Part shown: piece after piece, positions 1-6,953 of the stretch
Layout of the letters: each line of letters begins with the position of its first letter
How positions within the stretch are numbered: the first letter of the stretch is position 1
NCBI GenBank assembly: GCA_016196785.1
Contig: JACPXA010000007.1
Span: 1-9,339 of the forward strand
From: Elusimicrobiota bacterium
GTDB taxonomy: Bacteria > Elusimicrobiota > Elusimicrobia > 2-01-FULL-59-12 > JACPXA01
Length of the DNA stretch: 9,339 nt
Reading direction: 5' to 3'
Notes under the pieces: generated by a model
Seen by the model: the letters and a program-made list of their open reading frames with translations, nothing else
The model's database searches: none
What the model was told of the DNA's origin: nothing
Program-made: the position numbers and the translations under genes

Positions 1-1033
1 CAATGGCCGTCCCTCGGCTGAGGGTGACATACGGCTCGATCCGGCAGTTCCGGCCAACGGCGCACCCTTCGAGTCGAGCGCCTTCGCCGATGACCGTGTG
101 ATCTAATACCACCGATCCCTGCAGGGAAGCGGCTTTCCCCACCCGGCAGCCACGTCCGAGTGACAGTGGCCCGATCATGTGGACCCCGGCTTCAAGAACG
201 CATCCCTCACCAATGACCGTCTGGCCGTTGAACGTACACTGGGGACCGACCGTGATGCCCCGCTCGACCCACACCCCAGGGTGAAGCTGGCGGGTTGGCA
301 GGAGGCCATTGAGATATTCCACACCCGGGGGCTGCTTGAGGAGCATGGCATGAGCATGAAGATACGAACCGATCGTTCCGATGTCAAGCCAGAGGCCTCG
401 GTGCAGGAACCCATACAACGGCTCCTTCAGTTTCAGCAGATGAGGAAACAACCCACGTTCCACCGAATAATTAATCCCCGGAGGGATCCGTGAGAAGGCC
501 TTGGGTTCAAACACGTATGTCCCGGCGTTAATCGTGTTGCAGAACGCCTCCTCGCGTGAGGGTTTTTCGAGGAACCGTCGGATCCTGCCGCCCTTCGCAA
601 TCTCCACAAGCCCGTAGGCGGTCGGATCTGCCACGCGATGCAACGCAATCGTCACCGAGGCCTTCTTGCGACGATGAAACGACAACAATGCGGTCAGATC
701 AAGCGTCGTGATGATGTCCCCATTCGAGATGAGTACCGTTTCGTTCACGTACGGTTGCGCGTTCTTGATCGCCCCGCCGGTCCCTAACGGGGTGGCCTCA
801 TGCACATACCGCAGCCGGACTCCCCATCGCCGGCCATCTCCCAACGACCCTTTGAAGACATTCGACAGGTAGCCGACGCACAGGACAATGTCGCGGATAC
901 CATGGTGTTTGAGGAGCTTGATTTGGTAGGCGAGCGAGGGACGGTTGAGGATCGGAAGAAGCGGTTTGGGGGTCGAGAGGGTCAACGGTCGTAAGCGTGT
1001 CCCCTCCCCCCCGATGAGAATAACGGCTCTCAT
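1..1033 (-). CDS. Sugar-1-phosphate nucleotidyltransferase, mannose-1-phosphate guanylyltransferase type, with beta-helix C-terminus (3' end cut by window edge)
   Basis: The enzyme should join a sugar 1-phosphate to an NTP to give an NDP-sugar donor plus pyrophosphate in the cytoplasm. 344 codons are visible from the ATG at 1033, and the frame is still open at base 2, so the C-terminus lies outside. Residues 1-235 form the nucleotidyltransferase domain: GGEGTRLRPLT at 8-18, a lysine at 23 (TPKPLLPI), NGD at 104-106 with the metal-binding Asp106, FLEKP at 154-158, NAGTYVFEP at 169-177 and WLDIGT at 215-220 with Asp217. From about residue 255, hexapeptide repeats (such as VIGEGC, VGRNC) indicate a left-handed beta-helix. 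The motif set resembles GDP-mannose pyrophosphorylases more than RmlA, but the sugar and base are not proven. It starts 3 bases after the sugar transferase stop; a GGAG at 1045-1048 sits 11 bases upstream, inside the end of that gene. Family confidence is high, substrate confidence moderate. Confidence 0.93.
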   Translation of the reverse strand, partial: MRAVILIGGEGTRLRPLTLSTPKPLLPILNRPSLAYQIKLLKHHGIRDIVLCVGYLSNVFKGSLGDGRRWGVRLRYVHEATPLGTGGAIKNAQPYVNETVLISNGDIITTLDLTALLSFHRRKKASVTIALHRVADPTAYGLVEIAKGGRIRRFLEKPSREEAFCNTINAGTYVFEPKAFSRIPPGINYSVERGLFPHLLKLKEPLYGFLHRGLWLDIGTIGSYLHAHAMLLKQPPGVEYLNGLLPTRQLHPGVWVERGITVGPQCTFNGQTVIGEGCVLEAGVHMIGPLSLGRGCRVGKAASLQGSVVLDHTVIGEGARLEGCAVGRNCRIEPYVTLSRGTAI

Positions 1034-1036
1034 CGC

Positions 1037-2419
1037 TTAGTAGGCTCCGCGACCCGTGAGGACCGTCGGAATCGTTCTGAGGAGAATTTTTAAGTCGAGG
1101 CCGAGTGACCAATTCTCCAGATAATAGAGGTCCAGGTCAATCATTTCTTGATAGCTGACGCTCGCCCGGCCGCTCACCTGCCACAGACCCGTGATGCCCG
1201 AGATTAATTTGAGACGTTTCCTTGCCATGTCATCGTAGGTCTCCGCCTCCCACAAGACCTGCGGGCGAGGGCCGACCAGGTTCATCTCCCCACGAAACAC
1301 GTTAAGCAGTTGGGGAATCTCATCCAGGCTGTAGCGCCGCAGCCAATGGCCAACCCGCGTCACGCGGGGATCGTTTTTCATCTTGAAGACGGGCCCCACC
1401 CGCTCACTGAGTGGCCTCAGGGTGTAGAGCATCTGGTCAGCCCGTGAGACCATGGTTCGAAACTTAAAAAAGGGGAAGGTTTTCCCTTGATGACCCATCC
1501 GGAGGTGGTGGTAGAGGACCGACCCATGGGAATCGAGGAGGATGAGGATGGCGATGGCCAGAAGCGGGAAGAAGAAGACGGTGACCAAGACGAACGCCAT
1601 GATAAGATCAAACGAACGTTTCAAGAAGAAATTCGTCCCATGCAACGCGATGGCCTTCAGATGAAAGGTGGGAATCCCCAGGGAATCGTCAATGATGATC
1701 TCCCCCCTCCGGAGGTCCACTAGATCCGGGATGATCTTGAAATCCACATGGAGCTTTTCACAGGTATCGGCCAGAGAGAGGAGCGCTTTGTGATCGAGAG
1801 GATTTTGGGCGACTAAGACCTCGTTAATTCGGTGCTGAGTCACAAACTGAGTCAATGCCAAGGGGTCCATTACCCCATCCGTGAAGTACGCCTTCAGATG
1901 GGGCTGTCGCCGTAACAGGGTTTTCAGGGTTTCGAGGGCCTTCCCTTTGCCGAGAATCAGGAGCCGTTGGGGGCCGATCCAGCGGCGGAAGAAGCGACGA
2001 TAGACCGCTTTCACTCCGGTCCGATAGAGAAACACCGAGACAATGGCGAACAACCACAAACAGCCAATGGTCAGGCGGGAATACTCCGGACCTCGGTACA
2101 CAAAGGTCGCCGCCATGAGGAGAACGGTGCCCAGCGAAACGGCCTTGGTGATGGCAATCCATTCGTCGAAGGCCGGTGGGAAGCGACCGCGATATAAGCC
2201 AGTGTAGGCGAAGAACATCCACCATGCGGGGGTCATCACCAACAGTGTTTGCTGAAAGGTGACCCAGGGAGGGATGCCTTTGGTGACCGGGAAGAGCAGC
2301 CGCATCGGTTCCCATTGGAACCGCACAGCATAAGCGGCCCGTAGGGCCACCCCCATCATCAAGGCGTCCCCTAGAAGCAAGACAATCATGAGGGTCCACA
2401 GAGTCCTTCGGCGCTTCAC
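1037..2419 (-). CDS. Exopolysaccharide polyprenyl-phosphate sugar phosphotransferase (WcaJ/WbaP type)
   Basis: This 460-residue membrane enzyme starts the glycan by transferring a sugar 1-phosphate, usually from a UDP-hexose, to undecaprenyl phosphate at the inner membrane. The N-terminus has about four hydrophobic segments (roughly residues 8-30, 57-74, 91-108, 114-133). A Rossmann-like nucleotide-sugar-sensor region follows (about 148-255), then a hydrophobic re-entrant or membrane helix (271-296) and the catalytic domain. Catalytic marks are KFRTM at 319-323, SLDEIPQL at 364-371 carrying the Asp-Glu dyad 366-367, NLVGPRP at 380-386, GITGLWQVSGRA at 408-419 and the typical C-terminal GRGAY. 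Length and layout match the full-length polytopic family rather than the short PglC form. The start is GTG, overlapping the upstream stop as GTGA and preceded by a strong GGAGGAG, so the start is well supported. The substrate (Glc, Gal or another hexose) cannot be read from the sequence. Confidence 0.96.
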   Translation of the reverse strand: MKRRRTLWTLMIVLLLGDALMMGVALRAAYAVRFQWEPMRLLFPVTKGIPPWVTFQQTLLVMTPAWWMFFAYTGLYRGRFPPAFDEWIAITKAVSLGTVLLMAATFVYRGPEYSRLTIGCLWLFAIVSVFLYRTGVKAVYRRFFRRWIGPQRLLILGKGKALETLKTLLRRQPHLKAYFTDGVMDPLALTQFVTQHRINEVLVAQNPLDHKALLSLADTCEKLHVDFKIIPDLVDLRRGEIIIDDSLGIPTFHLKAIALHGTNFFLKRSFDLIMAFVLVTVFFFPLLAIAILILLDSHGSVLYHHLRMGHQGKTFPFFKFRTMVSRADQMLYTLRPLSERVGPVFKMKNDPRVTRVGHWLRRYSLDEIPQLLNVFRGEMNLVGPRPQVLWEAETYDDMARKRLKLISGITGLWQVSGRASVSYQEMIDLDLYYLENWSLGLDLKILLRTIPTVLTGRGAY

Positions 2420-3540
2420 CCACTCCTCCGCTCGCGTTCGTGGAAGTCCTGCAGGACGCTTCCGATCTTTTGTTTAAAGACCGCTCGGTCAAAGCGAAGC
2501 GCATGTTGACGCACCCGCACCGGATCGAACGTCATCCGTTCGAATCGTTGAACTGCGTCAACCAGGTGATCGGCCATCTGCTGATGGAAGAACGTCCCGG
2601 TCTCCCCTTCAATCACCGTCTCTAAGGCTCCCCCCCTCGCATAGGCAATCACCGGCCGGCCGGCGGCCTGCGCCTCAAGAGGGGCGATTCCGAAATCTTC
2701 TTCCCCTGGGAAGATGAGGGCACGGCAGCGTTGGTAGTACCAGCGAAGCGACTCATCCCCCAGCCACCCTAGGAATTTGACGGTCGGCCCTGCTAGCCGT
2801 CGTAATCTACGTTCCTCTTGTCCCGTCCCGATGATGAGCAAGGGATCGCGGAGCCGGTTAAATGCCTCAATCGCCACGTCCACCCGTTTATAGGGGGCCA
2901 GCGCCGTAACCATCAGGAAAAACCCTTCACGATGGTGAGCCCCTTGGCTGGCAGGGCCGTTTGGCGTAAAGAAGGCGGTATCCACCGGCGGGTAAATCAC
3001 CCGTGCCTCTCGTCCATAGAACCGTCGGATCCGCTGGCGGACATGCTCCGAATTCGCGATAAACTGGTGGACCCGGGTGCTGGTTTCGCGGTCCCAGGTT
3101 CGAAGCCATGGCGCCAGGCGAGCCATCAGGGCGCGGCTGATGGGATTCCCCCGCCCCCGGCCGAAATATTCCTCATATTGATCCCAGATATACCGCATCG
3201 GGGTATGACAATATCCGACATGGTAGGTGTGAGCTCCGGGGATGACGCCCTTGGCGACACAATGACTGGAACTCACGATGAGATCATAGTCGTTCATTGC
3301 AAACCGCTCAATGAGCCGGGGCATCAGCGGAAGCCAGTTTCGATAGTGTCGAGCGATACCAGGGAGATACTGCAAGGGTGATGTCACAATCCGCATCCGC
3401 TCAATGATCGGGGAAACGGTTCCCCGGATATGCAGCAGGGTATAGAGGTCGGCCTCGGGGAACAACTCGCAGAGGACGTCGAGACATTTTTCCCCTCCCC
3501 GCATCCCCGTCAACCAATCATGAACCAAGGCAACCTTCAT
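2416..3540 (-). CDS. GT4-family glycosyltransferase (WbaZ-like)
   Basis: A 374-residue GT-B retaining glycosyltransferase that probably adds one sugar from an NDP-sugar to the lipid-linked chain on the cytoplasmic face. The N-terminal domain opens with MKVALVHDWLTGMRGGEK, a signature opening of this GT4 group with the GGEK loop at 15-18, and contains GYCHTPMRYIWD at 109-120. The C-terminal donor domain has TALAPYKRVD at 212-221 and the family EX7E motif, Glu281 to Glu289, in EEDFGIAPLEA, followed by GRPVIAY at 294-300. Length is normal and the ends look complete. It overlaps the aminotransferase stop as ATGA at 3537-3540, and no Shine-Dalgarno is visible ahead of it, so translation is probably coupled to the upstream gene. 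WbaZ-type relatives are often mannosyltransferases, which would agree with a GDP-mannose-type pyrophosphorylase in the same operon, but that linkage is inference. Confidence 0.94.
   Translation of the reverse strand: MKVALVHDWLTGMRGGEKCLDVLCELFPEADLYTLLHIRGTVSPIIERMRIVTSPLQYLPGIARHYRNWLPLMPRLIERFAMNDYDLIVSSSHCVAKGVIPGAHTYHVGYCHTPMRYIWDQYEEYFGRGRGNPISRALMARLAPWLRTWDRETSTRVHQFIANSEHVRQRIRRFYGREARVIYPPVDTAFFTPNGPASQGAHHREGFFLMVTALAPYKRVDVAIEAFNRLRDPLLIIGTGQEERRLRRLAGPTVKFLGWLGDESLRWYYQRCRALIFPGEEDFGIAPLEAQAAGRPVIAYARGGALETVIEGETGTFFHQQMADHLVDAVQRFERMTFDPVRVRQHALRFDRAVFKQKIGSVLQDFHERERRSG
2423..2429 (-). promoter_or_regulatory. Strong Shine-Dalgarno for the GTG start of the sugar phosphotransferase
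   Basis: GGAGGAG on the minus strand ends three bases before the GTG at 2417-2419. Its core GGAGG is five bases away. It is the strongest ribosome binding site in the window and lies within the last codons of the upstream GT4 gene. It supports a non-ATG start and suggests that the chain-initiating enzyme is translated at least partly independently of its neighbour. Confidence 0.75.
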
Positions 3541-4655
3541 ACGCAGGTCGGGGAACCAGTTATTGCAAGCATCACCGCATGCACCACCCCGGCGATTTCC
3601 TCCTCACGAATTCCGGGGAACATCGGCAGGGAGACCACTTCTCGCGCGAGGCGTTCTGCCCACGGGAAATCGCCCACCTTGTAGGGTAAGCTGGCAAACG
3701 CAGGTTGGAGATGGAGCGGAAGAGGGTAATGCACCAATGTGGTCACCCCCGCTGCCTCCATCTGTCGTTGAAATGCCTCACGATCGGGCACCCGAACGAC
3801 AAACAGATGATACACGTGTGTTGCCCAAGGCGCGCTCGAGGGTAGGCCCAGGCTCGACCCTGGCAGGCCGACAAGATACCGTTCGGCAGCCTCAACCCGC
3901 TGAGCATTCCAGTGATCCAGATGCCGGAGTTTGACATCGAGCAGCGCGGCCTGCAGACCATCCAAGCGGCTATTGTATCCCACCATCACATGTTCGTACT
4001 TGCTTCGCCTTCCATGGTCCCGCAGCAAGCGGACCTTCGCCGCGACCGCACCGTCATTGGTGACGACCATCCCACCGTCCCCGAGCGCTCCTAAGTTTTT
4101 GTTGGGGTAAAAGGAGAAACATCCAATGTGCCCAAGCCCACCCGTCCGGCGTCCTTTATACAAGGTTCCATGAGCTTGTGCGGCGTCTTCGATGACCAAC
4201 GCCCCGTGGCGTTTCGCGATGGTGAGGATGCGGTCCATATCGGCAGGGTGCCCATAGAGATGGACAGGCAGGATGGCTTTTGTCCGCGAGGTGATGACTC
4301 GTTCGAGCTGCCCGGGATCTATGGTAGCGGTGTGAGGGTCCACATCCACAAAGACGACGGTCGCTCCGGTTCTACGAATCGCCTCCGCGGTCGCCGCGAA
4401 GGTGAACGGGACGGTGACCACCTCGTCCCCGGGTCCGATGCCTGCGGCGGCCAAGGCCAGGAACAGCGCATCCGTCCCGGAGCCGACACCAATCGCGTGT
4501 CGGACTCCACAATATTCCGCAAAGTGATGTTCGAAGGTTTCAAGAAAGCGGCCCAGCACGAACTGTGAGCTCTCGACCACTGCCCGAACTGCAGTCTCCA
4601 GCTCGTTCCAGATCGCCCGGTGCTGCCGTTGGAGATCAACAAACGGAACAATCAT
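3537..4655 (-). CDS. DegT/DnrJ/EryC1/StrS-family PLP-dependent nucleotide-sugar aminotransferase
   Basis: A 372-residue cytoplasmic aminotransferase expected to convert a keto nucleotide sugar to an amino sugar, with glutamate as the usual amino donor. GSGTDA at 58-63 is the phosphate-binding loop, and EDAAQAHG at 156-163 holds Asp157 and Gln160 that contact PLP. YPNKNLGALGDGG at 183-195 carries the PLP lysine Lys186, and a GYNSRLDGLQAA segment follows in the C-terminal half. The opening MIVPFVDL is the canonical family start. The frame extends upstream to 4745, but that would overlap the previous gene by 76 bases and add 30 unrelated residues, so 4655 is preferred. No Shine-Dalgarno is evident; the start lies 14 bases after the previous stop. 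The motif pattern around the lysine resembles the QdtB/FdtB/DesV (3-amino) branch, but the product is uncertain. No dehydratase or ketoisomerase that would make the substrate lies in the window. Confidence 0.94.
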   Translation of the reverse strand: MIVPFVDLQRQHRAIWNELETAVRAVVESSQFVLGRFLETFEHHFAEYCGVRHAIGVGSGTDALFLALAAAGIGPGDEVVTVPFTFAATAEAIRRTGATVVFVDVDPHTATIDPGQLERVITSRTKAILPVHLYGHPADMDRILTIAKRHGALVIEDAAQAHGTLYKGRRTGGLGHIGCFSFYPNKNLGALGDGGMVVTNDGAVAAKVRLLRDHGRRSKYEHVMVGYNSRLDGLQAALLDVKLRHLDHWNAQRVEAAERYLVGLPGSSLGLPSSAPWATHVYHLFVVRVPDREAFQRQMEAAGVTTLVHYPLPLHLQPAFASLPYKVGDFPWAERLAREVVSLPMFPGIREEEIAGVVHAVMLAITGSPTCV

Positions 4656-4669
4656 GAGACTACAGTATA

Positions 4670-5752
4670 CTAAAGTGACGGCGCAGATTGGAGAAGTCCC
4701 TGAAAGGCATCCAGCGCCATTGGGACCGTGATGTGACGAAGACATTTGAGCTGATACGGACAGGGAGGGGCTTTTCCGTACTTATAGCAAGGACTACACG
4801 GTTCCCGAGTGTAGAGGACCTCATGCTTTATCCAAAAGGGGGCTTTATCATCCGGGGCTGTCGGCCCAAAAAATATCAGCGCGGGGGTGCCAACCGCTCC
4901 AGCGATGTGCGTCAAGCTTGAATCGTTTCCTATAAATACTCGGCATTTTTTGATCAGCAGGGCGACAGCCCGCAACGAAAGTTCTCCCGCGAGATCGTAG
5001 CAATGAAGGTTCACATCGGGGGGAAGAGAAGGAATCATATTTCTCTCGGTGCCGTCTCCTAAGAGAAGGGCTAAGGCATTCCATTGGCGAATTAACGCGA
5101 TCACGAGCTGCTGATAATGATTCACAGGCCATCGTCTTTGCGGCATGAGTTGTTTGGGGTTATGTCCTCCCCCCGGCGCGATGGCAACCCAGTGTCTATC
5201 CGCAGGGAAATTCCGCTCTTGGCAGAACCGTTCTATCTGAAGGGATTCACTAGAAGAAAACACAAGATGGGGAACGAAAGCCTCTGTGACCTGTTGGGAG
5301 TTGCCACGAGAAGCGACGGCGCAGTATTGGAGCAGAGCGTGTGGGGCTCTCAGGCCTTCGTGAAATGGGAAAGACTGTGTCAGGCGAAAGCTCATGCCAT
5401 CTCGGGCAAAGCCGAACCGTTTAGGGATGCCCATCAGCCAAAAGAACATATGAAACCAACGCGACCAATGAAAGATGTAGACTTGGTCGAAACGATACCT
5501 CTGAAGTCGCCAAAAAAGACGGATCAATGGCCACAAGCGCTTTTGCCAAAAAATCGTTTCATCAATTTCGATCAGATCATCCACACATGGATGGTTTTGG
5601 ACAATTGGAGACGCCCTTTTTCCGATCAACCAATACAACTTCGTTTCAGGATTCAATGTACGAATCGTCTCAAGGGCAGGGAGCGTTAAGACGACATCCC
5701 CAATCGCTGCTAATTTCACGATGAGTATGCGAGCCGGTTTTTTTGTCAGCAT
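4670..5752 (-). CDS. GT9-family glycosyltransferase (heptosyltransferase-like), second of two
   Basis: A 360-residue GT-B enzyme of the ADP-heptose:LPS heptosyltransferase family, acting on a lipid-linked or LPS-core acceptor at the cytoplasmic face. The N-terminal domain begins ILIVKLAAIGDVVLTLPAL (residues 9-27), where IGD is the family acceptor-side loop. The donor domain carries APGGGHNPKQLMPQRRWP (192-209), LGDGTE (231-236), DLAGELSL (253-260) and FIGNDSSLTHIAGAVGTP (273-290), the last being the GT9 nucleotide-sugar loop. A cysteine cluster (Cys319, 322, 331, 337) follows, as in WaaF-like relatives. The ATG at 5752 puts the core strand about 8 residues in, normal for the family. No Shine-Dalgarno precedes it. 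It lies 46 bases after the previous gene, with a possible 17-codon linking frame between them. Several sampled lines are near 45% GC, below the flanking genes. Whether the donor is heptose or another sugar is unknown. Confidence 0.94.
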   Translation of the reverse strand: MLTKKPARILIVKLAAIGDVVLTLPALETIRTLNPETKLYWLIGKRASPIVQNHPCVDDLIEIDETIFWQKRLWPLIRLFWRLQRYRFDQVYIFHWSRWFHMFFWLMGIPKRFGFARDGMSFRLTQSFPFHEGLRAPHALLQYCAVASRGNSQQVTEAFVPHLVFSSSESLQIERFCQERNFPADRHWVAIAPGGGHNPKQLMPQRRWPVNHYQQLVIALIRQWNALALLLGDGTERNMIPSLPPDVNLHCYDLAGELSLRAVALLIKKCRVFIGNDSSLTHIAGAVGTPALIFFGPTAPDDKAPFWIKHEVLYTREPCSPCYKYGKAPPCPYQLKCLRHITVPMALDAFQGLLQSAPSL

Positions 5753-5799
5753 CGGTCAGACGTCTTGCCTTTGGCGGATAGGCGCCGGAGAACAGTCAT
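5746..5799 (-). other. Possible 17-codon linking frame between the two GT9 genes
   Basis: The only sizeable intergenic gap (5753-5798) is spanned by a small open frame, MTVLRRLSAKGKTSDRC. Its ATG (5797-5799) overlaps the stop of the upstream GT9 gene as TGATG. Its TGA (5746-5748) lies just inside the downstream GT9 gene, forming ATGCTGA with that gene's ATG. A weak CGGAA lies a few bases ahead of its start. It may carry ribosomes across the gap by stop-start coupling, or it may be chance or a relic. No family is recognised and production of a peptide is unproven. Confidence 0.2.
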
Positions 5800-6953
5800 C
5801 AATTCCGATGTTCAGTGTGGTATTCGAGGAGCTCCTGTGTTTTTCGAAGCACGTCTTCCGGACGAAGCCCTGACATGCAGGGATGACCGGCGATTGGACA
5901 CACCCGCCGTTCACAGTATTGACAGGGTACCTCGTGTTGGAGTCGGTAGCAATACGGGAAGACAGGCGCCCACACCGTAGGGTTATTGACTCCGCTCCAA
6001 AGCGAGAGGCATGGAATCCCCAGCGCCGCGCCCAGGTGTAATGGTCCTGAGTCGGTTGAGATCAAGGAATCGCCTCGCATGAGGAGGCTGAGGAGCTGCT
6101 GGAGCGAGGTTTTTCCACGAAGGTCGAGCGTCCTGAGAGCCCCCCCTTCAGCACTGCCTGACGACAGGAGGGTGCTCTCCAGTCCGATCAAGATCAGGGT
6201 TCCCCGAAGGGCGTTTTGCGCCATCGCCAGGAATGTGTCCAGATGTTCCTGAGGCCATTGCTTGGAGGCAGTCCCTGCCCCTGAATGGAGGAGAATCCAG
6301 GGACGCGGAAGCGATTCAAATTGATGGATCCACGTCCGCTCCGCTGGAGACTCATTGAGGATGAGTCGGCCATCCCAGGTATCCGTCTTGCTCCCTCCAA
6401 TGTTTAGGAACACGAGGTTCCTTTGGAGCACGTGCTGCTCTCCATCATAGGAGAGTTCGTGGGTCAGTAGGGGACCACCACCTGTGATTCCATATCCCAA
6501 TCGAAGTGGTATCCCTGCAAGCCAGAGGAGAAGGATATGCCGCAGATCTCCCCGGAGATCGATAGCCGCATCAAACCTCGCGCAGCGGATTTTCGCCACC
6601 AGTCGGAGAAATTCCGGATATCCCTTTCCTGAGACCAGATGCCGAGCAAACCAAGGGGCTTCATAGGTCCAAATCTCGTTGATAGAGGGTTCGTCGCGGA
6701 GAACAGCCGCCCCGTCTGAACTCACCAACACCGTGAGATGAAGCCCCGGGTTTTCCCGCTTGACCGCTCGGTAGACCGGAAGACTTAAGACCACATCGCC
6801 GATATGGTCCAGTCTGAGGATGAGCAGTTTCTGAATTGATGTCCAAGTGAAGGATGGGGATCTCGCAATGGCAAGCCCATCGAGTAGGCCATCCGCAGCT
6901 CGAGCGATGGCCCGCTGCCAGGGACGCTTCAAGACGTAGACTCGCTTCAGCAT
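5799..6953 (-). CDS. GT9-family glycosyltransferase (heptosyltransferase-like), with N-terminal extension
   Basis: A 384-residue member of the GT9 (ADP-heptose:LPS heptosyltransferase) family. About 40 basic and amphipathic residues (rich in Arg, Ala and Leu) precede the fold, a plausible membrane-surface anchor and common in one branch of the family. The acceptor domain starts at KLLILRLDHIGDVVLSLP (42-59). The donor side has HSGAGTASKQWP (223-234), DLRGKTSL (277-284) and STDSGPLHLGAALGIP (299-314), the diagnostic GT9 loop. The C-terminus has a cysteine cluster, Cys344, 347, 352 and 359, ending in the typical MSGLRPEDV segment. The ATG at 6953 overlaps the stop of the upstream GT4 gene by 7 bases (ATGCTGA). 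There is no Shine-Dalgarno, so reinitiation is likely. It is clearly diverged from the neighbouring GT9, so the two probably add different residues or use different acceptors. Donor identity is inferred from family only. Confidence 0.94.
   Translation of the reverse strand: MLKRVYVLKRPWQRAIARAADGLLDGLAIARSPSFTWTSIQKLLILRLDHIGDVVLSLPVYRAVKRENPGLHLTVLVSSDGAAVLRDEPSINEIWTYEAPWFARHLVSGKGYPEFLRLVAKIRCARFDAAIDLRGDLRHILLLWLAGIPLRLGYGITGGGPLLTHELSYDGEQHVLQRNLVFLNIGGSKTDTWDGRLILNESPAERTWIHQFESLPRPWILLHSGAGTASKQWPQEHLDTFLAMAQNALRGTLILIGLESTLLSSGSAEGGALRTLDLRGKTSLQQLLSLLMRGDSLISTDSGPLHLGAALGIPCLSLWSGVNNPTVWAPVFPYCYRLQHEVPCQYCERRVCPIAGHPCMSGLRPEDVLRKTQELLEYHTEHRN

Noticed and set aside
1824..2504. A 226-codon minus-strand open frame overlapping two genes
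   Set aside because: It is out of frame with the sugar phosphotransferase, whose membrane and catalytic motifs are intact. The alternative translation shows no membrane or enzyme pattern.
2818..3381. A 187-codon plus-strand open frame
   Set aside because: It is antisense to the GT4 gene 2416-3540 and has low-complexity-like composition with no motifs. It is explained by the codon bias of the real gene.
4656..4745. Extended aminotransferase start at 4745
   Set aside because: It would overlap the preceding gene by 76 bases and add a 30-residue leader unlike the family. The canonical MIVPFVDL start at 4655 fits better.
5117..5689. A 190-codon open frame on the plus strand
   Set aside because: It lies wholly antisense to the GT9 gene, has no recognisable domain, and its residue mix looks like a reverse-complement shadow. 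The minus-strand protein has all GT9 motifs.
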